From the IMG/VR virus record IMGVR_UViG_3300009185_003358, positions 1-38,044 of that record: a stretch of DNA of 38,044 nt. One strand, written 5' to 3'. The notes beneath the pieces are model-generated. The model was not told where the DNA came from. It was given only the letters and a program-made list of their open reading frames with translations, and searched no databases. This DNA is from a virus. Position 1 is the first letter of the stretch, and every line of letters starts with the position of its first letter. Of this stretch, positions 30,305 through 37,378 are shown in pieces. The translations under genes and the position numbers were made by a program.

Positions 30305-30679
30305 ATGATTGACTTTTTTTTTAGAAACCCGCTTGATCCAAACTACCGACCTGGTATATATGAGTCAAGGGATCAAATTGAAAATACCATTAGTCAAATT
30401 AGAATGACTCTGCTAACTAAAAAAGGAGAAGTATTGGGAGAACCTGAATTTGGATTTGATGCAACTGGATATCTATTTGAATTTGAAGGAGAGCCGCTTG
30501 ATCGTATTGAAAAAACTGCCGATGAACAAATTCATAATTATGTAATGATGTCTAAACTTTTTACGATTGAGGCTAGGGCATTTACCCTAAATGATCTATC
30601 TGATAGTTATAAATCCGGATTAGGAATTAGTATTGAAATTAATGGAAATAGAGCATTTGCTGCACTATATTCGGATTAA
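30305..30679 (+). CDS. 25: baseplate wedge protein, T4 gp25-like (lysozyme-like domain)
   Basis: A 124-residue protein, near T4 gp25 in length (132). The family signature is visible: an ENTISQIRMTLLTKKGEVLG strand-helix, GEPEFGFDATGYLFE with the conserved PxFG-type turn, then DEQIHNYVMMSKL and a final GISIEINGNRAF strand pair. gp25 joins the baseplate wedges and is shared by contractile tails and type VI secretion (TssE). Its stop is directly adjacent to the stop of the converging portal gene, with no base between. Confidence 0.88.
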   Translation: MIDFFFRNPLDPNYRPGIYESRDQIENTISQIRMTLLTKKGEVLGEPEFGFDATGYLFEFEGEPLDRIEKTADEQIHNYVMMSKLFTIEARAFTLNDLSDSYKSGLGISIEINGNRAFAALYSD

Positions 30680-32356
30680 TTATAATTGACCCTTTGCTCC
30701 CAACTCTGTCTTAAATTCACCAGATTCTCCAGCCGCAGCAGCGGGAGCAGCTCCACCCTTACCTCCACCAGCTTCTCCACCAGCGGCTTCAGCGGCTTCA
30801 GCCGCAGCTCCATAACTAGCTAAATAGTCTTTATTCTTTTGAATAGATTCATCACTAAGCTTCATGTGTTCTTTAATTAAATATTCAGTAGAGAAATACG
30901 GAGTCTTATCATCATTTGCAACTGCCTTAAGTGCATTAACTGTTGCAATACGTTTGTTAATAAGATCCTGCTCTTTAATCTCTTCAAACACATTATCATT
31001 ATGCCATCTTAAACCAACTGCATTTGGAAACTTAGGATCATTTCTAAGCTCTTTTATATCTAGGCACATTTGTAGATAAAGAGGTTTTGTTAATAACTCT
31101 TTATAGGCAGAGCGCAATCGTTGTATAAATTTATTATATCTAATCTCTTCACGACTAATACCTTCAGCTGTTAAAGTAAATGTACCGCCGCCTTCAGCAA
31201 ACCTTGAACCTGGAATTTTTGAGTCCATTTGAAGTTTTTGATTAAAGTATTTTAATAATTCTGAGCCTGATAAATTAGGGCCTTGATATTCTAACGGAGT
31301 AATATCAACCTTTTGACCATCAGCATTTGCTGGAACTACATAGTTTTTATAGAATAGGATATTTGGTTTTCCATCAACTTTAAGTTCGCCAGATGATCCA
31401 TCAAAATAAATGTCTTCTTTTAATGAGTTTGTAAATTCTCTAACATCCTCTTTTGCTTTCTGCAGTGACTTTGTTCCAATCGGAACGGTTGTTACTAATC
31501 TGATAGGGGCATGCATTGTGTGCCAAATAATCTTTGAGTGTTCTAGAATTCTTAATAAATTAAATGACCTAACTAACCGCTCAACAAAACTAACCCGTTT
31601 GGTTCGCATATGATTAGAATACGAAATATAGATTATTTGAGAATCAGTTAAGGTTTTAACTGACTTAGAGATGGGATCACGTTGAGACCACTGTAGTTCA
31701 ATTTTTCCACCTGCTCCATTCTTCATTTCCGGATATAGAGTAGATGGATCCAATTCTTTAAATCCAATTATTTCTTTTGGATTAACTAAATCATCATAAA
31801 TTATTTCAAATGCCAAATGGCCTTCAATTAAAAATTGATAAAAATATTGCCAGGCAGAAATTCCTTGATCAAAGCCCCATTTACTGTATATCTTTTGAAA
31901 ATTATTAGAATACTTCTCTATTACTTTTTCTTGAAACTGTAGTCGCTGTGCCTTATTTGAACCGCTGTAGTTTAATTCTCCAACCAGGTCATTTGCATAA
32001 CAAAAACGATTGTCTTCATCAAATACAATAGAGTCATCAGCAATGGTCTCAATAATAAATTCAATTTCTCCGTTTGATGCAATATCTCTGAGCCTTTCAC
32101 GCTTTGATACATAATCCATTTGAAAAAACGCAATTGATTTTGTTTTTAATGAACTTGTTGTATCAGATAGGGCAAGGGTTGCTCGCATAAGATCATTTTC
32201 CATACCGGAACCCGTTCCGCCCATTTGACCTTCAATAAATCCAATTGCTTGTGAATTTTTAATTAAGAGATCATTATATCTCATACCATAATTTCCAAGT
32301 TCACTAAGTCGTGATCTAAGAGACTTGATTGGGTTTGCATCTAAAAATCCTGCCAT
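30680..32356 (-). CDS. 20: portal vertex protein, T4 gp20-like
   Basis: A 558-residue portal protein, close to T4 gp20 (524). It has the N-terminal clip and wing features (DMN-type RERLRDIASNGEIEFIIETI and NRFCYANDL), the AWQYFYQFLIEGHLAFEII block, LDPSTLYPE, YISYSNHM, and the long crown region with the conserved PGSRFAEGGGTF and SREEIRYNKFI. The last 50 residues are an Ala/Gly/Glu-rich low-complexity tail ending in GAKGQL, longer than in T4. The portal forms the dodecamer through which DNA is packaged and to which the neck binds. It is the last gene of a minus-strand operon. Confidence 0.93.
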   Translation of the reverse strand: MAGFLDANPIKSLRSRLSELGNYGMRYNDLLIKNSQAIGFIEGQMGGTGSGMENDLMRATLALSDTTSSLKTKSIAFFQMDYVSKRERLRDIASNGEIEFIIETIADDSIVFDEDNRFCYANDLVGELNYSGSNKAQRLQFQEKVIEKYSNNFQKIYSKWGFDQGISAWQYFYQFLIEGHLAFEIIYDDLVNPKEIIGFKELDPSTLYPEMKNGAGGKIELQWSQRDPISKSVKTLTDSQIIYISYSNHMRTKRVSFVERLVRSFNLLRILEHSKIIWHTMHAPIRLVTTVPIGTKSLQKAKEDVREFTNSLKEDIYFDGSSGELKVDGKPNILFYKNYVVPANADGQKVDITPLEYQGPNLSGSELLKYFNQKLQMDSKIPGSRFAEGGGTFTLTAEGISREEIRYNKFIQRLRSAYKELLTKPLYLQMCLDIKELRNDPKFPNAVGLRWHNDNVFEEIKEQDLINKRIATVNALKAVANDDKTPYFSTEYLIKEHMKLSDESIQKNKDYLASYGAAAEAAEAAGGEAGGGKGGAAPAAAAGESGEFKTELGAKGQL

Positions 32357-32372
32357 ATATTATTAGTATTAT

Positions 32373-32951
32373 TTAAAGTTTTCTTATTATATTATTTGAA
32401 TAGTTAATCTTAGTCAACTTCGGAACATCCGGCCAGTCAATTAAAGTTAAATAACTCATATCCTCTCTTCTATATTTATCAATCCAGTATTCATATTTAC
32501 TAAAATAGTCTCGATTAACAAGTCTAGATAGTGAATTGTTTGCAGGTAGCTTAATTCGCTCTGCCAAATCAATGAAATTTCCATCTGAGTCAACTATTTT
32601 ATCCAACATTGGGGTTATAACTTTAAGATAAGATCTAACCAATTCTTCAGTAAGTCGAGTAGGCATCACTTTTAAATTAAGACCAAGTTCGGTTGACCCT
32701 TCTTCTTGGCCTAATGATATAAAAATAGGCTGGTTATCTAAATATTCAGATTTACTGGTTTCAAACCATTCATCAACCGACAAAGTTTTTCCAATTTGAC
32801 TTATTGACTTAAATGTGTAAATGTGGCCACTCAGACAGGTTCGGTGGTCTACTGGAATTGAAACCTCTTCTAAATAGTTATTTGCACCGGCTGAGCTAAA
32901 CTCTGGAATTTGACCGTCTTTTATAAATTCTTTTAATTTAGCTAACTGCAT
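32373..32951 (-). CDS. conserved phage structural candidate, 192 aa, between gp4 and gp20
   Basis: Unrecognised protein with GHIYTFKSISQIGKTL near the middle and QPIFISLGQ followed by ELGLNLKVMPTRL. The latter resembles a pattern (short strand, hydrophobic-x-L, GLNLxxxP) that I recall from uncharacterised structural proteins of T4-like phages of aquatic bacteria. In T4 the gene after gp4 is gp53, and the lengths agree (196), but the sequence lacks the gp53 signature around LYWVLL. It starts nine bases after the gp4 gene and ends 16 bases before the portal gene. Confidence 0.65.
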   Translation of the reverse strand: MQLAKLKEFIKDGQIPEFSSAGANNYLEEVSIPVDHRTCLSGHIYTFKSISQIGKTLSVDEWFETSKSEYLDNQPIFISLGQEEGSTELGLNLKVMPTRLTEELVRSYLKVITPMLDKIVDSDGNFIDLAERIKLPANNSLSRLVNRDYFSKYEYWIDKYRREDMSYLTLIDWPDVPKLTKINYSNNIIRKL

Positions 32952-32960
32952 TTACCTATT

Positions 32961-33467
32961 TTATATTGACTTAAACAAAAAGTTTTCAGTGATTATTCCA
33001 AATTTCATACCTCTGTGAATTGCAAAATCCTTAGCGGCCTCAAACTTAGCTTTATTTACAATAAACTGCTTTGCTGCATATACGTAATTTGCAGTTTGTT
33101 TATCAGTCATTCGCTTCGGCACAACTGGAGCCTTGACGTACTTATCAGGTTTAACCTCAATTAGCCACTTTTGATCATTACCATCTGCATCCCGAGTAAC
33201 AATATAGAAATCTACATAATATGTGTGACCTCTTTTATCAAGTGGACTGTAATAGCTGATTCCAACCGGTTCAGAAGAATATTGAATAATAGTTGGGCTT
33301 AAATCACACCATTTTAGGAACTTAAATTCCCAAGAACTTCTAAAAATAATTTGAGAAATATCTCCAATATATTTGTCAGGGTGAGCGGGTTTAAAATAGC
33401 CCTGCTTGATTGCGCCAGCCCGCGGTTTTAAAAACGTTTTAATACTTTTTGACTCTTTAGGTTTCAT
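32961..33467 (-). CDS. 4: head completion protein, T4 gp4-like (TnsA-like nuclease fold)
   Basis: A 168-residue protein with the gp4 family pattern: IIFRSSWEFKFLKWCDL, then GHTYYVDFYI with Asp in the catalytic-like VDF strand, then WLIEVKP with the ExK pair. This is the PD-(D/E)xK arrangement of TnsA-like nucleases. In T4, gp4 (with gp50) completes the filled head before tail joining. The start is the ATG at 33467, which lies only a few bases downstream of an exact TATAAATAA, so the leader would be very short. It follows the primase gene by eight bases. Confidence 0.9.
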   Translation of the reverse strand: MKPKESKSIKTFLKPRAGAIKQGYFKPAHPDKYIGDISQIIFRSSWEFKFLKWCDLSPTIIQYSSEPVGISYYSPLDKRGHTYYVDFYIVTRDADGNDQKWLIEVKPDKYVKAPVVPKRMTDKQTANYVYAAKQFIVNKAKFEAAKDFAIHRGMKFGIITENFLFKSI

Positions 33468-33471
33468 ATAG

Positions 33472-33480
33472 TTATTTATA
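33472..33480 (-). promoter_or_regulatory. TATAAATAA motif, candidate T4-type late promoter
   Basis: Read on the minus strand, TATAAATAA ends five bases before the gp4 start and overlaps the end of the primase gene. It separates replication genes from head genes within one operon, which fits a late promoter. Confidence 0.5.
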
Positions 33481-34597
33481 GATAAACCATATCATAAACC
33501 GATTCACTAAAGTTTGTATTAATCCATTTGTTAAATGTTGCCAATGAATAGTCAGGGTTTGACTTTCGTAAAAATGAAAACAGGTCGTTAATATCTTTTA
33601 TCTGAGTTAGCCTAATGAATTCAGATGAGTTCTGGCACAAAGGCTTTAATTCGCTTATTGCTTTATTCCATAGGAATATTGAATAACCCTGCTTTATAAA
33701 CTGCATCATCTGGGTACGGCCAGCCTTGTCTTTATCAAATATAATTTTTATTCCACTCTTTGCTCCAAGATTAGACATAATACTCTTTGCTTTTGAAACA
33801 CCAGAGGTGGCAATACAATTATCGAGTAATAGTGAGTCGAATTGACCCTCAGCCAATAAAATAGGTTTAGCGAAATCAATATTTAAAATATTAAAATAAT
33901 TATTTAAAAAGTTTGCATCTTCAATTACCTGTTTATTAAGACCTTTTTGACTAAAAATTCCAGCAAGATCAGTATAGGTTTTAATAATATATTTACGATC
34001 AGAATTTGGGTCAAGGCTTCTCATTGAAAATCCCAAGACTCGGCCTGATCGCCTATCAAAATTAAAAATATAAATTTTATTGTCAGCTGAGTCTGAATAG
34101 AGATAGTCTCCGTATTCTTCAATTAGAGCCAGGTCTCGGCCATTAATATAGGACAGGGCACGAGACTCAGTTTCTAACTGGTCAAGCCGCTTAAGCCCGA
34201 ACCGGTTAATTATATCGGTTATTTTAACCAGCTCACTGGTATCAGAGGTTATAAACCTGACTAATTGATTGTCGTCTCTGGCTTTTTTAACTGGTTTATA
34301 TTCAACATCAAGCACAAAGCTCGGCAGCATAATACCATGATCTTTACTCATTTTGGCAACAAATTCGCCAAGCGTCATATAGGCCATGCAGCCATCGTTA
34401 AAGCACTTATATGCTCCAGTATCTAAATATAGATTACCGCGTTTTTTAGATGATTTTTTCTCAGAGTCTCCACAGATTGGACACGCAAAATTTAATTTAC
34501 GGTCAGTATCATTATCAACCTTTTGTTTTTCAAAATTATCATGAAATCTTTTGCGTAATAGTGTTGTAACAAAATGTATTAGTTCTTCGCGCTTCAT
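33476..34597 (-). CDS. 61: DNA primase, T4 gp61-like
   Basis: A 373-residue primase (T4 gp61 is about 340). The N-terminal zinc-binding domain has Cys39, Cys42, Cys65 and Cys70 (ACPICGDS, then KCFNDGCMAY). The central Toprim part has LLAEGQFDSLLLDNC with the catalytic Glu and IIFDKDKAGR with the DxD-type acidic pair. It synthesises RNA primers at the fork together with a gp41-type helicase, which is not in the window. It begins four bases after the polymerase gene stop. Confidence 0.9.
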   Translation of the reverse strand: MKREELIHFVTTLLRKRFHDNFEKQKVDNDTDRKLNFACPICGDSEKKSSKKRGNLYLDTGAYKCFNDGCMAYMTLGEFVAKMSKDHGIMLPSFVLDVEYKPVKKARDDNQLVRFITSDTSELVKITDIINRFGLKRLDQLETESRALSYINGRDLALIEEYGDYLYSDSADNKIYIFNFDRRSGRVLGFSMRSLDPNSDRKYIIKTYTDLAGIFSQKGLNKQVIEDANFLNNYFNILNIDFAKPILLAEGQFDSLLLDNCIATSGVSKAKSIMSNLGAKSGIKIIFDKDKAGRTQMMQFIKQGYSIFLWNKAISELKPLCQNSSEFIRLTQIKDINDLFSFLRKSNPDYSLATFNKWINTNFSESVYDMVYL

Positions 34598-34601
34598 TTA
34601 G

Positions 34602-36071
34602 TTAAAACGAAATTTGAGTTTGTTTTAAGTCAGCCTTCTTTTTTGACTTTGGTGCAACAATATTATCTTGAGGCTTTTCAATTTTAATGCCTTTTTTCTT
34701 GGCAATACGCTCTCGGTATTTATGAAGCTCGTGCTTTGGAACAATTACCGTATTTAAACCATATTTAGAAATAGAAGAAATATAGACTATGAATAGTTCA
34801 GTTGGTACTTTTTTATCAGATGATTCAATATATTCTTGGCATATTTCTGGAATTTCACAATACTCCAGCGATTCTGAGTTTACTGAATATAGCGGATAGG
34901 TCTCTTCAGTTGTAAACTCTTTAGTTCGGCTCCGGGTTTTAATTATTTCAACTTTTCGAGTTAGGATTGCGGTTAATTCCGGATAGCCCATTGCAACCAG
35001 TAATTTATTAATAGGTTCAATAATTAGTCTAAAAAATTGTTGTTCACGATCAAGCGGCACGGCAAATTCAATTGGAAATGAGCCTGGTGAATATGCAAAA
35101 ATATCAAAATTGTGTTCATTCGGCGAGGCATAGTAGAATTTAATTTTAGAACCGCTACGAATTAATGAATATTTTTCGCTTTTTGTCTTTTTGATAAGAT
35201 GGTTATGATAGGCTGAGGCTCTACCGTATATTGGCATACCCTTTTCCATAACCAATGGCAATAGGCTTGTTAAATAGTCTTCGTATACTCTTACTGAAAA
35301 GTTAAATGCAATATCCTCAATTGGTAAAGCATCACATTCAGTTTTTAATATTTGTAATTTTGGAATTAAATCCGTTTCTAAATCAATAGAATAGCCTTTA
35401 TCTAAAATATAGGTATATAATTTTTGTAAATGAGCACGTGCCCAAATTGGATATGATGCCTGAATTGCCTCTAACCCTTTTATAATTAGCGATTCTTTTT
35501 CTAATAGTCGCTCATTTTTATTATCTTTATATGAAACGGTTAAGATATATTTCTTTTTAGCTAACCAAATGCCAGACCTAGATAAATTTTCTAATTCAAA
35601 ATTTTGTCTGTTATCTGTATTAAAATGAGTTGCATATTTTTCAAATGCCTGTTTAAAATAGTCATTTAATCGGTGGCGGTTAAGTGCCAAACAAAATTCA
35701 AGTGACTTTTTATTGTCAAGTGATAAACCTTCAACTGACTGTAGTGCATAGTCAAAGCAGACATAGACACTATCGGTATCAGTATAAATTGCGGCCTCTT
35801 TCTTAATTTGATTAATTTTCATATTAGATATGCCTAATATTTGGTGTAGTTCTGAATCTAGGTGCCACTTATTTTGAAAATAGTGATTAACTGCCTTGAT
35901 TGAAAACTTTATTAGGTCTTGACCCTGTAGAGTAATTGACTGGGCAATATCATTATTATGAAAATAAAAGTAGCGATTGCCAAATGCTCCATAAAAAGAA
36001 TTAATAAGGATTTTTATTGCATTTTGCTTAAGATCTAATGATTTTATCTGGTTCTCTAAAATATGGCTCAT
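34602..36071 (-). CDS. 43B: DNA polymerase family B, C-terminal half of split T4 gp43
   Basis: A 489-residue protein that begins just before motif B (KILINSFYGAFGN) and contains motif C (YTDTDSVYV), then the thumb region. It has no exonuclease domain and no motif A (DxxSLYPS), so it cannot act alone. The upstream neighbour is on the opposite strand, so the N-terminal half must be encoded elsewhere. The end KQTQISF looks like a sliding-clamp-binding tail. A promoter-like AGTATAATA directly upstream argues for a real, separately expressed gene. T4-like Aeromonas phages with gp43A and gp43B are a known precedent. Confidence 0.9.
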   Translation of the reverse strand: MSHILENQIKSLDLKQNAIKILINSFYGAFGNRYFYFHNNDIAQSITLQGQDLIKFSIKAVNHYFQNKWHLDSELHQILGISNMKINQIKKEAAIYTDTDSVYVCFDYALQSVEGLSLDNKKSLEFCLALNRHRLNDYFKQAFEKYATHFNTDNRQNFELENLSRSGIWLAKKKYILTVSYKDNKNERLLEKESLIIKGLEAIQASYPIWARAHLQKLYTYILDKGYSIDLETDLIPKLQILKTECDALPIEDIAFNFSVRVYEDYLTSLLPLVMEKGMPIYGRASAYHNHLIKKTKSEKYSLIRSGSKIKFYYASPNEHNFDIFAYSPGSFPIEFAVPLDREQQFFRLIIEPINKLLVAMGYPELTAILTRKVEIIKTRSRTKEFTTEETYPLYSVNSESLEYCEIPEICQEYIESSDKKVPTELFIVYISSISKYGLNTVIVPKHELHKYRERIAKKKGIKIEKPQDNIVAPKSKKKADLKQTQISF

Positions 36072-36076
36072 ACTAA

Positions 36077-36085
36077 TATTATACT
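36077..36085 (-). promoter_or_regulatory. AGTATAATA motif, candidate early promoter for the polymerase half
   Basis: On the minus strand AGTATAATA precedes the ATG at 36071 by about 14 bases, in the 70-base divergent spacer. Confidence 0.45.
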
Positions 36086-36128
36086 AATTATTTAAAAAAT
36101 AGTTTGACCGGTAGTGAAATATAAGTTA

Positions 36129-36137
36129 GATAAATAA
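36129..36137 (+). promoter_or_regulatory. GATAAATAA motif, candidate T4-type late promoter
   Basis: GATAAATAA ends four bases before the ATG at 36142, with the same tight spacing as the gp4 motif. Confidence 0.38.
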
Positions 36138-36141
36138 CCAT

Positions 36142-36723
36142 ATGAAGTATCTGCAACTATTTGAGAACTGGAATCCCTTATCTAAATCTGATATAGAGTC
36201 AGTGCGGGACCTAAATTCAATTGGGGTTGTTTCAGATAAGGAATTCAGAGACCTACGAAGTCGGATGGGGATTGAACAGATGATTCTTAATTATGATCCT
36301 AAAGGTCACAATGATACAAATGGAATTGGAAACTTATACATAAGAAGCAGCACAGAGTTAACCGGTTTACCTGATGGGTTAAAGGTTTCAGGCTACTTAG
36401 AATTAAGTGATTGCCGAAATTTAAAGAGTTTAGGAGCAGGTTTAGAGGTTGAAGGGGACTGTCACCTATATGGCTGTATTAATTTAGAGAGTTTACCTGC
36501 CGATTTAAAGGTTGGCGGAAGCTTAAACTTACGTGACTGTATAGGTCTAACCAGCTTAGCGGCTGGGTTGGAGGTTAGAGGAAACTTATACTTAAGCGGG
36601 TGTACAGGTTTAAGGAGTTTACCTCATGATTTAAAGGTTGGAGGAAATTTATCCTTAGGCGGCTGTACAGGTTTAACCAGTATACCTGATGACCTAATGG
36701 TAGATGGTCGTATATTTGTATAA
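36142..36723 (+). CDS. leucine-rich 21-residue repeat protein with tag-like N-terminus, 193 aa
   Basis: The N-terminus MKYLQLFENWNPLSKSD belongs to the recurring tag set. Residues 64-189 are six repeats of exactly 21 residues of the form NLYLSGCTGLRSLPHDLKVG, with conserved Leu, Cys and Gly, giving a short solenoid related to leucine-rich repeats. Residues 20-60 are a helical linker. Such solenoids usually bind proteins. The protein ends right after the last repeat with RIFV. Function unknown; a packaged host-directed effector or a virion surface protein are both possible. Confidence 0.75.
   Translation: MKYLQLFENWNPLSKSDIESVRDLNSIGVVSDKEFRDLRSRMGIEQMILNYDPKGHNDTNGIGNLYIRSSTELTGLPDGLKVSGYLELSDCRNLKSLGAGLEVEGDCHLYGCINLESLPADLKVGGSLNLRDCIGLTSLAAGLEVRGNLYLSGCTGLRSLPHDLKVGGNLSLGGCTGLTSIPDDLMVDGRIFV
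36331..36708 (+). repeat. six in-frame 63-base tandem repeats
   Basis: Direct repeats of 63 bases with a core like GGTTTAACCAGTTTACCT, each encoding one 21-residue leucine-rich unit. The copies differ at many silent and some coding positions. Confidence 0.75.
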
Positions 36724-36730
36724 TATTAAT

Positions 36731-36738
36731 TATAAATA
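36731..36738 (+). promoter_or_regulatory. TATAAATA motif, candidate T4-type late promoter
   Basis: TATAAATA eight bases after the repeat gene and 36 bases before the ATG at 36767. An AGTATAATG also overlaps that ATG. Confidence 0.42.
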
Positions 36739-36766
36739 GATTAAATCGCTAATTTTAATAAGTATA

Positions 36767-37375
36767 ATGATAAGCTCAATAAGTAAAGAAAAATATTTAA
36801 TTAATAGAATATTTCCAATTTTAGAAAATTTTCCATTTAGTGAATTTAATATTGAAATGGCAGAGTCTCCAAGTATTAGAAATCTATTAGACCTTGATGA
36901 GCCTTCCGATTTATATAATAGAAATCATCAGTTAATTAAATTTGTATATACTGAATCTGACCTATCTAAACTTTCAATTGTTATATTTGAACAAGAGCTT
37001 AACTGGATTATAAACGTTTCATCTAACATAACCAATTTAGATAAAATTTCAAAAACCTTAACCCGGGCAATAAAGTCAAAGAATTTATTGGTAAAGAGAA
37101 ATGCAGCACAGGTTGCTGAAGCCTGGTGTAGCCAGTTAAAAGATAACCGAACGGCCTTGAGCTATTCAACAATGGGAGAAATTTTATTAAAATTAACAGA
37201 CAGTCAAGCTGAGTGTATTTCAATAATAAATAAATTAGGAATACTCTCTACTAAAACCGGTATTGTTAGCCTAAATAAATCTGAGTATCAGATTATATTA
37301 ACATATTATCACTTTCAATTAATTTATGCAAAACTGCTATTGGGATTAGTGATATCAACAAAAATATCAATATAA
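36767..37375 (+). CDS. hypothetical protein, 202 aa
   Basis: Unrecognised alpha-helical soluble protein (SKNLLVKRNAAQVAEAWCSQ, RTALSYSTMGEILLKLTDSQ) ending in a hydrophobic stretch (YAKLLLGLVISTKISI) that is too short and late to be a clear membrane anchor. No motif. It is followed three bases later by a gene that runs off the window. Confidence 0.62.
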   Translation: MISSISKEKYLINRIFPILENFPFSEFNIEMAESPSIRNLLDLDEPSDLYNRNHQLIKFVYTESDLSKLSIVIFEQELNWIINVSSNITNLDKISKTLTRAIKSKNLLVKRNAAQVAEAWCSQLKDNRTALSYSTMGEILLKLTDSQAECISIINKLGILSTKTGIVSLNKSEYQIILTYYHFQLIYAKLLLGLVISTKISI

Positions 37376-37378
37376 AAA

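Noticed and set aside
32373-32951. T4 gp53 baseplate wedge protein
   Set aside because: Position after gp4 and length agree, but the typical LYWVLL segment and other gp53 features are not visible, so the name was not assigned.
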